Shown here: piece after piece, positions 35,601 to 46,355 of the stretch
How the letters are laid out: each line of letters starts with the position of its first letter
Position numbering within the stretch: position 1 is the stretch's first letter
Assembly: GCA_027596075.1 (NCBI GenBank)
Contig: JADGJC010000049.1
Location: forward strand, 62,001 to 126,000
Source: Rhizophlyctis rosea
Taxonomy: Eukaryota > Chytridiomycota > Chytridiomycetes > Rhizophlyctidales > Rhizophlyctidaceae
Length of the DNA: 64,000 bases
Direction: 5' to 3'
The notes under the pieces: model-generated
Seen by the model: the letters and a program-made list of their open reading frames with translations, nothing else
Databases searched by the model: none
What the model was told of the DNA's origin: nothing
Translations under genes and position numbers: made by a program

Positions 35601-36256
35601 ATGATCCCGCTATGCCCTTTGAAATTATGCGTACAATATCCTCGTTCTACGTCCCATACTTTGACGGTACTGTCTGCGGAACCGGTTGCGACGAGCGTGG
35701 ACGTCGGGTCAAAATCCATGGTAATGACTGGTGCTTCGTGAGCCTATGCGGGATGCCGGATGATGAGAACTTCCTCAACCACCATGCTCAGAGCACATGT
35801 TGAGCAAACAATACCTTCCAACTCCGTACTTCTTCCCCATTCGACAAGTTCCATAGTTTGAGGAGTAGACTTTGACTCGCGGTAACCAAGTGCTTTCCAT
35901 CAGGACTGACTGCAAAGCAGGTGATAGTATCTGTTCCCTTGATTGAGTGTCAGTTTCCTCAAAGTCGCAATTGCTCTTCATATGAACGCTTTGGCACCCA
36001 CTCCTTTCAATTTTAGCTGAGTTCGCCCAGTTTCCAGGTCCAGTATATTGATATCCTCCCCAACGGTTGTTATCAAAAACCGCCCCTCCTGCGTGACTGA
36101 CGCTTTTCCACCCGTATATACCGACTCGAACGTGTGGGATACTTTGAAGCTGTTGGAGAGTGGGCCTGATAAGTTATACCGGAACGTGCATCGTGTACAG
36201 TTTGCAGGTTGTTCATACCTCGTTCGGAGGTGCAGCTTTCCAGACGGCGCCGCCAT
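32616..36256 (-). CDS. UTP13: Utp13/TBL3, WD40 protein of the SSU processome (interrupted by assembly gap)
   Basis: Subunit of the UTP-B complex that binds pre-rRNA and U3 snoRNP in the nucleolus. The N-terminus begins [13 protein letters not shown], then [19 protein letters not shown]. Multiple WD40 repeats follow in two propellers, with typical GH..WD spacing ([72 protein letters not shown]). The C-terminal Utp13 helical domain appears as [19 protein letters not shown] and [18 protein letters not shown]. The end is a strongly acidic tail stopping at 32616. Roughly 14 short introns are implied; not every junction was set. The gap at 32885-32894 and its GC-rich flank replace the last conserved stretch, so the printed 3' end is unreliable there. 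The identity rests on order and sequence of the C-terminal domain, which is specific to TBL3/Utp13 among WD proteins. Confidence 0.93.
32764..32894. other. Assembly gap with GC-rich artefactual flank
   Basis: Ten N at 32885-32894 are preceded by about 120 bases composed almost wholly of C and G (poly-C, CGCGG and GGCGCC blocks), unlike any other part of the window. It interrupts the UTP13 coding region between the ..[19 protein letters not shown] segment and the acidic tail, where about 40-60 codons of conserved sequence should be. Most likely low-quality read ends rather than true genomic DNA. Confidence 0.85.
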
Positions 36257-36819
36257 CTTGACGTCCAGTGTTCAAAGTATGACAGGAGAGAAGGCGCTAG
36301 TGCAAGTTAATGACAGCCTTAGGCGGTGCTTGGGGTGAAATGACGGGTATGAAGGTGCATGGGAAAGTTAAACTTACGACAGCAGATACAGTACCGGTAG
36401 TAGGATAAAAATAACACCACGAAGTTGAACAGCGCAGCGACCACCAAGTGGCGTATGGCGGCAAAAAGAATTCAAGCCACTGCACCGTGCCTCTCCCATG
36501 CCCATCCGATAGTGTGGACAATCCCAAATTGGAATCACTTCATACAGACTCATTACAGTTAAATGAATTGCATATGATGACGTGACACCAAAAAAGGCTC
36601 AGGGTCTTCACGCACATTTGCACACTTGCACACCTTTCCTCCACCGCTTTGGCTTTTACCAAATTTTCATCTTGTGCATTTTTTGGATTTGACATATATA
36701 TCGCGCAACACCGCTCGCAATCAATGAACGCGCAATACTAATCGTCTCAACGCATCATCCTATTCCAAAAAATCGAAGCGCGATCGCACCGAAGAGCTAC
36801 TTTACACATCGTCTTCATC
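36257..36819. promoter_or_regulatory. Divergent promoter, UTP13 / F-box-like gene
   Basis: A 563-bp spacer. T/C-rich tracts lie at about 36640-36670 and 36745-36815 before the plus-strand ATG. A weak minus-strand open frame at 36297-36527 shows no domain. No factor site recognised with confidence. Confidence 0.3.
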
Positions 36820-38565
36820 ATGCATCACAATAAGCTCATCCCCAAGTACGACATCATTGAAAGCGGAGCAGTAACTGAGTTCATGACGTGCGCGGAAGGT
36901 GCTGATGGTGCCTGGGCATCATCAGACTCTGAATCTATCAATCAAACAACTGTGCAGGCTGGTAAGTCTTTTGACGTTGGGAGCTCTCAACATAAGTTGC
37001 GGACGGTGACGATACAGAACAAAGATCAGTGATCGTTAATCTCACATATCAATGGCTGTAACTAATCCATCATAATAATCCTCAGGAATGCCGGAGGCAG
37101 TCGCCATCCCAGAACTACTGCTCCAGATCTGTCGCAACGTTTCGAGCAAGGATCTATTCAAACTCCGTCTTGTATGCCGCCATTTCAAGGATCTAACCCG
37201 TCAAGCATATAACGACCGCGTCTCAACATGTATCCGCTTGTCCCTCGTAGTGGTAGACAACCGCACCCTGCTCAAAACCGTAGACATGACTGCCCTCGAA
37301 ACCGGAATGCGCATAGCTGCCGCGGACGGATCGGACCCCGCAAAGGCACTGCCACGCGGCTGTCGACTAATCCACATCATCATGAGCTGCCGAAACCACA
37401 TCCTAATAGACGGTAAACGCTTAGTCCTCCAATTCCGTCCCGTCCGCGCACGTCACATCATGAAAGCCATAACAATCTGGGACAGCTGCGTCGTAGCATT
37501 CCAATCAACTCGCATTCGTCCATCACCAACCGTACCCCTTTACACCCCATCCGAACTCGTCCCCCTCGCTCCTCCCATTTTCCGCCGCACAATGGGTCCA
37601 TTCACTCAGTGCGGCAACATCCGAGACGGAATGTACGGACCCGACTTCATTCTCAATTTCTCACTGAGAAATAACCGTCCTCCCGCACTTCCAAGTATGC
37701 ATGCCACGACCACACAACTACATAAAACAACGCTCCACATAGAAGACTTCTTTGTGCCTTATAGCTGGTTGAACACAGGTACCAACGACTCCGCCCCGCC
37801 GCAACAGCCGTTACGGTGGGAGGATAGCATCTACCCTGTACAGCCCTGGAGGCGGCTCGTCAGGCTTTGTCGGGAGAACGCGTTGGAAGGTCTACTGAAG
37901 GAGATGACCGGCGACCGGAACGCGTGCGCGGTCCGGAAATGGCTTTGGTGTGGTGGAGAGGAGAGGGCAAAGGTTCAACAGGCTGTGAAGACGATAGCGG
38001 AGCAATGGCTAGAAAAGGTACGGAACATATTCACGCTCTGTTCTTCCCCTGCCTCTCGCATACTACCACACCGCTTCCCCTTCTGCATCCACAATTGGTT
38101 TTCAACCCACTAACTCCCCACTCCCACCAGCTCTCAACTTTCCTAGACGACACAATAAAGACAAAACAAAAACAAGTCGAAATAGTCTCCCTGATGTCCT
38201 TCCCAACCTCCCCAACCCGCACCGAAATCCTCCACAAACTCCGTACCACCGCCGTCACGAACTTCTTCACTCTCCCCCTCGCACGACAATACCTAACCGC
38301 AACAGGCATGGAAGCCGTGGGCGCAGGGGATACGGACAGGGTGTTCGAGCACTTGGTAGGGTTGAGTCGCCTGGATCCGCGGCCGGGGGAGAGGAAGGGA
38401 AGGGCGTTTGTGGAGCGGGTTGCGGGGGTTGTGGAGGCTGTTGAGACGGGGGAGGGGGTTGGGAGGTGGTGGGAGAGGGTTGTGGATTGTGGGGAGGTGC
38501 GGGGTGCGGGGAGGGGGAGGGGTGGGGAGGAGTGGATTGCTAGGGCTGTTGAGGCGGAGGTTTAG
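36820..38565 (+). CDS. F-box-like protein, 502 residues
   Basis: Exons 36820-36961, 37086-38017 and 38131-38565 join in frame. After an acidic N-terminal 48 residues, an F-box-like motif covers about residues 50-95 (AIPELLLQICRNVSSKDLFKLRLVCRHFKDLTRQ is its span; key pattern LL..I...-S..DL...RLVCR.F). The middle and C-terminal parts were not recognised. The last exon is Gly/Arg/Glu-rich and unusually G-rich. The domain suggests an SCF adaptor or an F-box protein acting without Skp1. The resident ankyrin family just downstream also carries an F-box-like PPEI module, so this gene may be a distant relative or a coincidental neighbour. Confidence 0.75.
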
Positions 38566-38861
38566 TTTCTTATGGACTTTATAATGAAAGGGTCGTTGAA
38601 TCTCAAGTGCCATGTATTGGGAACATTGGGCGAGATTGTCACGTTCGTCCGATTTCAGATTGAATGGATTTGGACGAACAATGGGTCACGCAGCCACACA
38701 ATGACAAGACAAGTTTCGAACAACATAACAAGATTGAAGTTTATTCGTCAAAACCCCAGTACAACTTCTAATCCCACACAAAACACTACAAGTATGTTCT
38801 TTCCCTGGTACTAATCGACCCGCCGTACCCCTGTGATGTCGCCCAAGCAAATTACTCCCCG

Positions 38862-40040
38862 TCACCTTATATTTGCTCCCTCACGCCGTAATCTCGGTGC
38901 AAATCTCTGAAATGTCCGCCGCTGTTGCTGGCGCCCCACCCGCCCTCTCCAACATAGCCATAATCTGCTCGTACTCACTTTCCCCGTTTCCGTAACCAAC
39001 GCCCGCGCACGCTTCCAAGCAATGCAGGTACCGAGCCAGGGCAACACGTAAGGGATCATGATGTGAACGATGTCGACGTATCCCAAGGAGACTGCCATCA
39101 AGAATGAAGGCTGGAACTTGGTAAGTCTTGATTGATGGAGCATGAGTTCCACGACTTTGACGTGTTTGCTGCTGATACCGTCATTCAGAACTCTGATGAG
39201 GAGCGAGATGCTGTATTGATGATGGTCGAGAAGGAGCGAGACTGTGGCGACGTGACCGTATGTAGCGGCTGCTCGTATGGCTGGTTGCGCATAGTCCTTT
39301 TCGTCGGCTAGCGTTTGGTCCGTTGGTGTAACGATGGCGATGGAGCTGAACTCGTTCTTATCTCGGACTCCCCAACTCAATAGCTGCCTGATGACCATGG
39401 TGTGTCCCCTCCTAGCAGCTGCAAAGAACACCTGTGAAAGCAATACACGATCCTTCCGGGCCCCGGGACACATTTCCACAATTCCCTGCAAAGCGTCGAC
39501 ACAGCCTAGGTGCCCAGAACGCAGAAGATGCATGGTCTGTGGATTCTTGTAATCCTGCGCAGCTCGTGGCACCTTCTTGCCAAAGGACTTCAACACTTCA
39601 GCGTGCCCGTTCCTCAATGCCCAAAGCCAAGTCCACTGGTATTCTCTCGACGAACCCAGATGGTAGTAGAGGAACCGACCTGCCAAGGCCCAAGCGAAGT
39701 CTTCCTTCCTGATGAGTATAAACATCCCGCGCGAAAGAAGACGGAACCGCTCCGGGTTATGGCTCATGCGCACGATCATACGGAATATCTCCGGTGGTAT
39801 GTGCTGCCATGTCGCGGGTTGGAGGCGACGCGCTTCTTCGTGCTCTGCTGCGATGACGTGGACGCATCCCAAGAGTTGCTCCCACATGTTGTGATTGCAG
39901 TTGTCCATGTGGTCGATGGGTTTGGCCTCATGGAAGACTGAGTAAGGGAGATGTGGGTTTTCAATCACTCTTGCCCGTCGTGGAGGGTTGATAGTTGGGC
40001 GTGGTGGGGGAGGGGAGATTACGGACAGCAAGACACCCAT
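38862..40040 (-). CDS. Ankyrin-family protein A with F-box-like module, frameshifted near its end
   Basis: Intronless, 392 codons as printed. The start MGVLLSVIS fits an N-myristoylation signal (Gly2, Ser6). An F-box-like segment HIPPEIFRMIVRMSHNPERFRLLSRG precedes DFAWALA, as in paralogues C and D. Degenerate ankyrin repeats then appear as AFFAAARRGHTMVIRQLLSWG-like and AIRAAATYGHVATVSLLLDH units. After KRARALVTETG the frame changes at the C4 run 38982-38985. The family C-terminus (SEYEQIMAMLERAGGAP) continues in the next frame to a stop at 38881, while the printed frame runs on to 38862. So it is either a recent frameshift or a homopolymer error. RNA copy B starts 330 bp upstream on the opposite strand. 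Function unknown; ankyrin plus F-box-like suggests protein binding and ubiquitin targeting. Confidence 0.75.
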   Translation of the reverse strand: MGVLLSVISPPPPRPTINPPRRARVIENPHLPYSVFHEAKPIDHMDNCNHNMWEQLLGCVHVIAAEHEEARRLQPATWQHIPPEIFRMIVRMSHNPERFRLLSRGMFILIRKEDFAWALAGRFLYYHLGSSREYQWTWLWALRNGHAEVLKSFGKKVPRAAQDYKNPQTMHLLRSGHLGCVDALQGIVEMCPGARKDRVLLSQVFFAAARRGHTMVIRQLLSWGVRDKNEFSSIAIVTPTDQTLADEKDYAQPAIRAAATYGHVATVSLLLDHHQYSISLLIRVLNDGISSKHVKVVELMLHQSRLTKFQPSFLMAVSLGYVDIVHIMIPYVLPWLGTCIAWKRARALVTETGKVSTSRLWLCWRGRVGRQQQRRTFQRFAPRLRREGANIR

Positions 40041-40228
40041 TGTGGAAGGTGTGGTTGGAGGAGGTATGGTATCACTTCTATCGTCAGGAACTTGCAGATA
40101 CTGGCGGCGCTTTATGGCTGAACCACTGCTTTTAATGGCAGATGTAACACAAAGGATTGGTGTGGAGCGAGGGGAAAAGGAATTGAATAAGAACCGAACG
40201 AAATTTGCAACAAGATCGATGGGCTGAA

Positions 40229-40243
40229 TGACTCAGAATGACA
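40229..40243 (+). promoter_or_regulatory. Shared motif TGANYCAKAATGACA (unit B)
   Basis: Reads TGACTCAGAATGACA. It lies between ankyrin gene A (-) and RNA copy B (+), about 190 bp from the gene start and 127 bp from the RNA 5' end. Matching sequences sit in the same place in the three other units. The TGACTCA core resembles the bZIP (Gcn4/AP-1) site. Confidence 0.6.
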
Positions 40244-40369
40244 CAAAATAGCAAGCGAAGCCATGATAAGCCAGGTCAAAATTGATCAAAAGGTCTGAGA
40301 CCACTTCTTTCTACTTGATCTTTCTTCCTGCCTTCCTATTTAGATACTTCCCACACAATCAACCAACAC

Positions 40370-40745
40370 GTTCTTGTCGGAAAGTGCGGGCTTTTGTTCA
40401 ACCCAATCCCAGTATCTGGCCGCAAGGTCAGAGGCCACACTGCTGTACACCTCACCCACCCAAAGGGAGGCATGGTTATTCAGCCGTACAGCAGGCCCGC
40501 TGGAGGATGCTAAGAACAACTGCTCACACTTGGCCGGTGCACATTCCCACCAAACCCCAAATCCAGTATCTAACTAAAGCCTACACAACTCAACTGTACA
40601 AGCCTCACGCAGGAGCGGTGGTGTTTTCCTCGAGTTCCCGTTGAAAACAGTACTGGTTGAAGAGGCTGTGTTTGCGTTCGCAAACCGTGCTGGAGGATGG
40701 TTTTGGTTGGGTTTTGCGCAAGTGGGTTCGATTCCCACCAAGGAC
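40370..40745 (+). ncRNA. tRNA-ended structured RNA element, copy B (376 nt)
   Basis: The best-preserved copy. The acceptor stem GTTCTTG (40370-40376) pairs with CAAGGAC (40739-40745) with one G-U pair. A D-arm-like TC-GGAA-AGTG-CGGG carries the A14, R15, G18 and G19 equivalents. ACCCA (40401-40405) pairs with TGGGT (40708-40712) as an anticodon-stem equivalent. The T-arm is GTGGG-TTCGATT-CCCAC (40722-40738). Internal hairpins are CTGGCC-GCAA-GGTCAG, CTGCTGTAC/GTACAGCAG (40440-40448 with 40486-40494) and GTTTGC-GTTC-GCAAAC. Boxes shared by the family are GGCCACAC, GATGCTAAGAACA and GGCCGGTGCACA. A C/T-rich tract and an A/C-rich leader precede the 5' end, as at fungal Pol II starts, and internal TTTT runs argue against Pol III. 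Confidence 0.75.
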
Positions 40746-40989
40746 ATTCATGACTGTGTGCGAAGTGGATACGGAGTGTGGATCATGTTCTTGAGGGGTT
40801 TTTAGCTTTGGGAATCACTATCACTGTCGTAGCAGATGGTTGTTGCGAGTTTTGGGGGGAAGGGGAAAAGTGAGTTGCTGGGGCTGTTGACGCGGTCGAA
40901 GACATGGGCGTGATAGACGACGAAAGGCGGGTCCTGCCACGTCCCATTTGCGCGAATCTTGTGAAGTTGCCGACGGAAGCTGACACATC

Positions 40990-41367
40990 ATGTGCGGCGC
41001 TCGGCGCTGCATGGTATTTTCAAAATACCACGATGGTGACCTACCTTCTTCCACAAAAGGCATATCACCCCACTTCGATTTCAGTTCTGTTTTGGTATAC
41101 GTTGGAGAGTGGGCATACCAACATGCTGTCGTACTATTATATGTCAACGACTTGGCATATCATGTTCCGAGGGCTGCCCTAGCGAGGGTCGTGCATTTGG
41201 GTCAAGTCGAGATCGTGGAGATTCTGTTGAAGGGTAATATAGGATTAGCGGACAAGCACTTCGCATACGACCGGGGGATGGAAGTTAGGCAGAACAAGAA
41301 GGACCTCAGCGGTGCAGTTTTGGAATGTTTGAAGTTGCTGGAAGGGGCGAATGGACGACCCTGGTAA
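40990..41367 (+). pseudogene. Inverted 3' fragment of an ankyrin-family gene
   Basis: On the plus strand, opposite to all relatives, a frame ends with ALARVVHLGQVEIVEILLKG, NIGLADKHFAYDRGMEV and LLEGANGRPW. These align with the C-terminal ankyrin and tail of paralogues C and D (YALKKAVETANVGIVRTVL; GIGLVDKNKAYRRAKDL; EEAGGKPG). No start or upstream repeats are present. It lies about 245 bp past the 3' end of RNA copy B. Together with the broken gene at 41664-42569 it looks like one unit split and inverted. Confidence 0.65.
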
Positions 41368-41663
41368 TAATGGGAGTTTGTGGGCTTATGTTTGTTTTAG
41401 TTCTCCTCTTTTGTGGGTAATATAAGTTGTTCTTGAGGTAACCGTCGGTATTCTTTGCGTGGTGTGGAGGTGACAAGGCTAGGAATCGAGATAGATATGC
41501 TGCGTGGGGTTCTGGCAAATTAGACTAGCCGCTGTGACGATGATGTGAGAATTCGGTGCTTCCCGAAAGTCATAGGTTAACGTTTGAGACTCTACTGCAC
41601 CAGATTGAGTTGATAGGTCATTCATATATTTACGACAAGGTTTATGACCATATGTTCCGTTCA

Positions 41664-42569
41664 TCAAAAACCCTCAACATCCAAGAATTTGACGATGTCG
41701 ATGTGGCCCTTCCGTGCTGCAATGTACAAGAGAGCCTGTTTCAAGTTCATCGCTTCCGGCGACATATCGGTCCGCAGTTGAACATCAGGGAGGGTCGGAT
41801 CAAATCCAAATGATCGATCCATATAGAGATCGACCATATCCAAACGCCCATTGTGCGCAGCCCACTGAATAACATCAATCATATCCTCCGGCTTCAGATC
41901 CTGTGGCCCTTCTGATCCAAAAACTTTGATAACCTCCGAAAGATCCTTCGCAACGGCCCACCGATACGTATCAATCAACGCGCGTTCGGGGGCATGGGGA
42001 TCATACATCTTCTGTCACGCAAGAGCCCATGCAACATCAGTTTTCGTTACGAGCTTACGAAACGACCGACACGTCGCTCGGATCTTTGGAGCCATGACGC
42101 TCATGCGAGCGATGATGAGGATGATTTCCGGGGGGAGGTAGGGGATGTACCGGTGCAGGAGGGGGTTCGTGTCGATGTTCGGGGATGGGTCGTGATGTTG
42201 AGTGTTGATGGGTGTGAGTGAGAAGGGCGGTTTGGAAGGTTGTTGTTGTTGGGAGGGCAGAGCACCTGCTTCCTCCTCCTCCTCCTCCGCCTTCCGGTTC
42301 TTGTTGCCCCCTCCCACCCCTTCGCCCGTCCCCCGAAGTCCAGCTTCAACTTTCCTCCTCCGAACCCCACACTCCAAATCTTCCGATCCCTCCTCCCATC
42401 CGACAACCCTTTCAAGAAGCCCCTGCAACGTGAGGCTATACGACGGCGTCGACGAAGAAGCGTTTACAGGCAAGGTAGTATGCGGGTATGGAGGTGCGTC
42501 CGTGGAAGCTTGTTGTCGGAATCTGAAGGCGTTCTGACCCATTTTGCGGAGAGAGCGGAGGAAATGCAT
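41664..42569 (-). pseudogene. Ankyrin-family gene B, broken by an in-frame stop and 3' truncation
   Basis: The frame from 42569 encodes a basic/acidic low-complexity leader (MGQNAFRF near its start, poly-Glu and poly-Gln runs). The F-box-like YLPPEIILIIARMSVMAPK follows, then CRSFRKLVTKTDVAWALA, after which TGA occurs at 42015-42017. The same frame continues past it with MYDPHAPERALIDTYRWAVA, DMIDVIQWAAHNGRLDMVDL and ALLYIAARKGHIDIVKFL, which are ankyrin repeats of this family, and stops at 41664. The last repeat and the C-terminal tail are absent and found inverted at 40990-41367. It is probably non-functional, though a short F-box-like protein could still be made. No RNA element was found upstream. 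Confidence 0.7.
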
Positions 42570-43394
42570 TTTGTCTTTTTGACGCCGCGAGAGGAATAGG
42601 ACTAGGTTTCGTTGATATGTTCTTTGCGTTCGAAAAAGACTATTGCCAACCCGCGTTTGCCGATGAGACTACCAAAATGGGATTATGGAGTGGAATTGGC
42701 GGTTTTATGACAAGGAGTCCCAACAACAATTTGCGGCTTCTTGTTCGCCAACTTGTCCCTGTCCGATTGAATCGTCGTTCCACCGTAGAAAACGCCAGTC
42801 TTCACCTCAGGCATGTACTTCGAGAGGCGAACAAACTCGTTCCTGATTTAGAAAGCAAGCTCGCGGGTGGGGCAAAGGACAAGGACAGATGTTGCCGTTC
42901 GGGTTAGTTGGATGTTGAGTGTGTCCGCTACGTGGGTGCAGTGCAGGAAATCTATGCCCACAACCTAGCTATAGTGCAGTCTAGTGCAATGAGCAGGCTG
43001 GTGCCGAGGTATACTTAGGTTTTCGGAAACTCAAAAAAATAGCTGTTCAATGGTCAAGGAAGATTCCAAGTCGGAAAAGGAAGCCAGCACTCTGGCCAGC
43101 GCTTAAAGTTCCTGAATATGGTCGTCCGACCGAGCCGGACAACCCGATTTTGCAAGCCACATCGCACACAGGCGTCTTGTGAAGTGAGGTAGCATTTTGA
43201 CGCTGTGACGCAGGTATTAGTGGCACAAAATAACAGTAACAATCATGGGTCATGGCACAGATGCAAAGCTCATTATGGAAAACCTTCATCTATTCTTGCT
43301 AGCTACTTATTTAGTTCCTGACATCTGTTTCCGCCCCAAAAAGTGCTAACATTGAAATCTACCAGAATGATCCAACTACCACCACCAACTCCTC
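42570..43394. other. Intergenic stretch between ankyrin units B and C
   Basis: Read for a missing RNA copy; no T-arm, acceptor pair or GATGCTAAG box was found. Short frames only. Nothing else recognised. Confidence 0.4.
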
Positions 43395-44575
43395 TCACTC
43401 TCTCTTACGTTTCTTCGAACTCGTTTGTGACGGTCCCGGCCTCCCGCCCGCCTCCTCCAAAACGCCCATCAAAGCCAGGAACTTCCCATCCCGATCCCGA
43501 GTCAACTTTTTCAACTCCTTGGCTCGTCGATACGCCTTGTTGATGTCCCACAACTCATTATTGCCCTGCAACAATGCCCTGACAATCCCCTCATTTGCCG
43601 CTTCGACGGCCTTCTTCAACGCGTAGCTGGGAATGTGGGCGGGCTGTCGATTCACGAAAACCTCGACGATATCTAGATGTTCATTTACAATAGCCTCCGT
43701 CAAAGCCGTCTCAAGAAGCTTCGGCTCATATTGCTGATGATCCAGAAGATAACGCACGACATGAACGTGCCCGTACGCCGACGCCGCCCTGATACCCCCA
43801 CGTCCGTAGTCCGCCTGATTCGGATGTCCTGCGTCCGAACCAGAATGAAGCGGATGCAGTCCGGTTATCTGGTCCGTGCCACCCCGTTCACACAGAAGCC
43901 GAACGATGTCAGGGTACCCTTTCCTTGCGGACGCAAATATGGCCTTTGAGGTATCATGACTGTTTGCCAGGGATGCGGGTTCCGGGTACTTCTGTAACAA
44001 GCCTTCCAGAACTTTCACAAAATTGTGCTTCGCCGCCATTCGTATCACCAAACACTGTTGCCTCTTATTCAGGCCGTCAGGTATACCGCTTCCAAAGGCT
44101 TTGATGACCTGCTCATGTCCCTGGTGCAGAGCCCACAGCCAGGTAGGCCGAAACCCTTCAACGCCAAGCTTATGTTTCGCGTGCCCCCAAGCAACGTCTG
44201 ATGTCCGAATGAGTTCGCGCGTGTGGCGAGAAAGGTACTTGATCTTATGCCCAACATTATTGACTCGGCATATGGCTATGAGAATCTCCGGTGGGATGTT
44301 CAGTAAGGAGAGCGACGTGTCAGTTTGCGTGGCCACAGTCACAGACGCATCGGAGAGCGGGTGCGGGCGCTCGGGTGTACCAGGCAAGGTAGCAACTGGG
44401 GGGAATTGCAACGTTTCGACGGCGGGACTTGACGTGAGGTCGGAGGGTGTTGTTGTTGGACTTGTTAAGTGGGAGTTAAGGGAGGAAAAAGAAGTAGCGT
44501 CGGGTAACAAGGAGGCGGGAACGCATACACATCCCTTTCACTCGTCCAACTTGGTCGCGACTGTTTGTTTCCCAT
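43395..44575 (-). CDS. Ankyrin-family protein C with F-box-like module
   Basis: Two exons proposed: 44529-44575 (MGNKQSRPSWTSERD) and 43395-44460, joined across a 68-nt intron with donor GTATGC, branch-like CTTAAC and acceptor AAG, giving 370 residues. The N-terminus matches paralogue D (MGTKLSRP) and fits N-myristoylation. Then come a Ser/Thr/Pro leader, the F-box-like NIPPEILIAICRVNNVGHKI, a DVAWGHAKHKL link and degenerate ankyrin repeats (AIFASARKGYPDIVRLLCE; GIRAASAYGHVHVVRYLLDH; YALKKAVEAANEGIVRALLQ). The tail is AYRRAKELKK..LEEAGGRPG..KKRKRE. The polybasic KRKRE end is shared with D. RNA copy C begins 424 bp upstream, divergently. Alternative without the intron: start inside exon 2, losing the myristoylation site. 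Confidence 0.78.
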
Positions 44576-44842
44576 GGCAAGGTGTGTTGCACTTGTGTGG
44601 TTGTGTGGAGGGGAACCGAATTGCCAAAGTATCTGGATGAAGGATACGATCACGCTGGTCCTTAGACAAGAAGTCTATCTCACTTGCTATTCATAAAGTT
44701 ACACTGTTGTTAAAAGTGGGTGCGGCACTTGTGCTTGCAAAAGATCTATGGAAACAGTGAGTGGGTGTTTTGAGGCATGAGGCCGGTTTGGTCCTTCACA
44801 AGTCAGTGGGCACGAACGATCGCGATGCCGATCAAGATTGTG

Positions 44843-44857
44843 TGATTCATAATGACA
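44843..44857 (+). promoter_or_regulatory. Shared motif TGANYCAKAATGACA (unit C)
   Basis: Reads TGATTCATAATGACA, 142 bp before the 5' end of RNA copy C and 268 bp upstream of ankyrin gene C. Same order and strand as in units B and D. Confidence 0.6.
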
Positions 44858-44998
44858 CAACTGCGAAGCCACAAAATTCGAAGTGATAACTGTGTGCCGA
44901 TTTTGAGCAGTTGGGCTTTCCCTCTTTCTTTCCTCTTCCAATTCTGTCAGGCCTTTCCATCCTCGACTTTCGCTTGCGCACTGCAACTACCTCAAAAC

Positions 44999-45369
44999 GT
45001 TCTTGTCGGAAAGTGCGGCAATTTGTTTGACCCAACTCCAGTATTGGCTGAATGGTTTTGCAGTGAGAGGCCACACCGCCGTACCCCTCTTGTGGGTATG
45101 GTTTTTCAACCGTACGGCTGGCCGCTGGTTGACGCTAAGAACAAACTGTCTTATGAGGCCGGTGCTCAATTTATCCTAACCCAAACCTAGTACCTGATAT
45201 CAGGGCCTACACAACTCCACTGTACAACCTTGCGCAAGAGCGGAGGTAGTTTTGTCATATTCTTCGCGTGGCAAACGTACAGCTGGAAGGGCCGTGTTTG
45301 CGTTTGCAAACCGTACTGGACGATGCTAAAGGTTGGGTTGCGCAAGTGGGTTCGATTCCCACCAAGGAC
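44999..45369 (+). ncRNA. tRNA-ended structured RNA element, copy C (371 nt)
   Basis: Begins GTTCTTGTCGGAAAGTG and ends CAAGGAC, with T-arm GTGGG-TTCGATT-CCCAC just before. ACCCA near the 5' end pairs with TGGGT in GGTTGGGTTGCGCAAG. The long internal hairpin is GCCGTAC (45078-45084) with GTACGGC (45112-45118), both arms changed relative to copies A, B and D, so base pairing is kept. It has the GGCCACAC and GACGCTAAGAACA boxes and the GTTTGC..GCAAAC hairpin. GGCCGGTGCTCA replaces GGCCGGTGCACA. A C/T-rich tract lies upstream. Confidence 0.72.
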
Positions 45370-46355
45370 AATAAGCTGTGCGCAAAGTGCTATTGAGGCG
45401 GAAGAAGTAAAGCAGAAGGTATCCAGAACATGATGAGCCTTCTGACGATGAAGACTCAACACACCCCCACTTACGGTGTTGCCCCAAAATATCCATATGC
45501 GCACAAAGTTTCCAATCTCTGTCCTAGATTAGAGTGGGCGTCATCACTTCGAATCATTGTAGAAGTAACCACATAGGATGGGTAATGTTAATATCAATTG
45601 TCAATCCGTCCTGATATATCACCATGCTGCTCCAACATCTTTGTGTATGTCGCCCATGTCAAAGTGGACATGGAATACCCAATCATACATCAATCGATTG
45701 CTGATATTGTCTTCTCCCATTGACATAGAATTCGGAAGAAAGGTTGAAGAATCCTTTCCTTTTTCGTACTTTCCCACTGACAGTGAAGCAACGTGATGAA
45801 ACGCAAACACCAACGTTCACCTTTTTCCCACTGACAGTGAAGCAACGTAATGAAACGCAAACACCAACCTTCACCTTTGTCAGCACAATGTTCATCACTT
45901 GCACCACGAACAGTAACCCCGCCTCGTCTTAAAATGTCTAAAGCTATGCAGGTTTCCCAATGATGTTATGCGATCTTGATTGTGTCACTAAATGACTTTC
46001 AAATGATAACGCATAGTAGATCAAACACAGAATGGAACATTTCGTGCGCATGCCGCAGTTGGCGGATAATGTGTGAGATTTACGTCAAGTAGATGCTGAT
46101 GAGTGCGAAGGCTGCAACGCAATCATTCCTCCTTCATTATTGGATTGGTGCTGCAACGGCTCCACCGCGTTAGATGCTGTATAAAGAACCCGAGAAGCAA
46201 GCAATACATGGAAGTTTTCTGTTGCGTGGGACAGGCTGCTTGCCATCGTATATTTCTGCTGAACCAAGTACAAGCAAAGCCCCTTCGAGCGGCCCAAAAG
46301 TGCGACATATCTGATCCTTCCGTTCCGTCGCCGTCGGCGCAAAGTGCCGTGCCCT
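45370..46355. other. Spacer between RNA copy C and ankyrin gene D
   Basis: About 1 kb with the direct repeat listed separately and no gene. The last part is the 3' region of ankyrin gene D. Confidence 0.4.
45768..45885. repeat. Two-copy direct repeat of about 56 bp
   Basis: The unit includes TTTCCCACTGACAGTGAAGC, AACG(T/A)GATGAAACGC and AAACACCAAC(G/C)TTCACCT. The two copies differ at only a few bases. Each has an internal CACTGACAGTG inverted repeat. It lies between RNA copy C and ankyrin gene D. Confidence 0.8.

Noticed and set aside
40370..40745. Group I intron inside a tRNA
   Set aside because: No P, Q, R or S core elements of group I introns could be recognised in the insert of any copy.
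42202..42599. Plus-strand proline-rich frames opposite ankyrin gene B
   Set aside because: Antisense of the low-complexity leader of gene B; the minus strand carries the F-box-like and ankyrin motifs.
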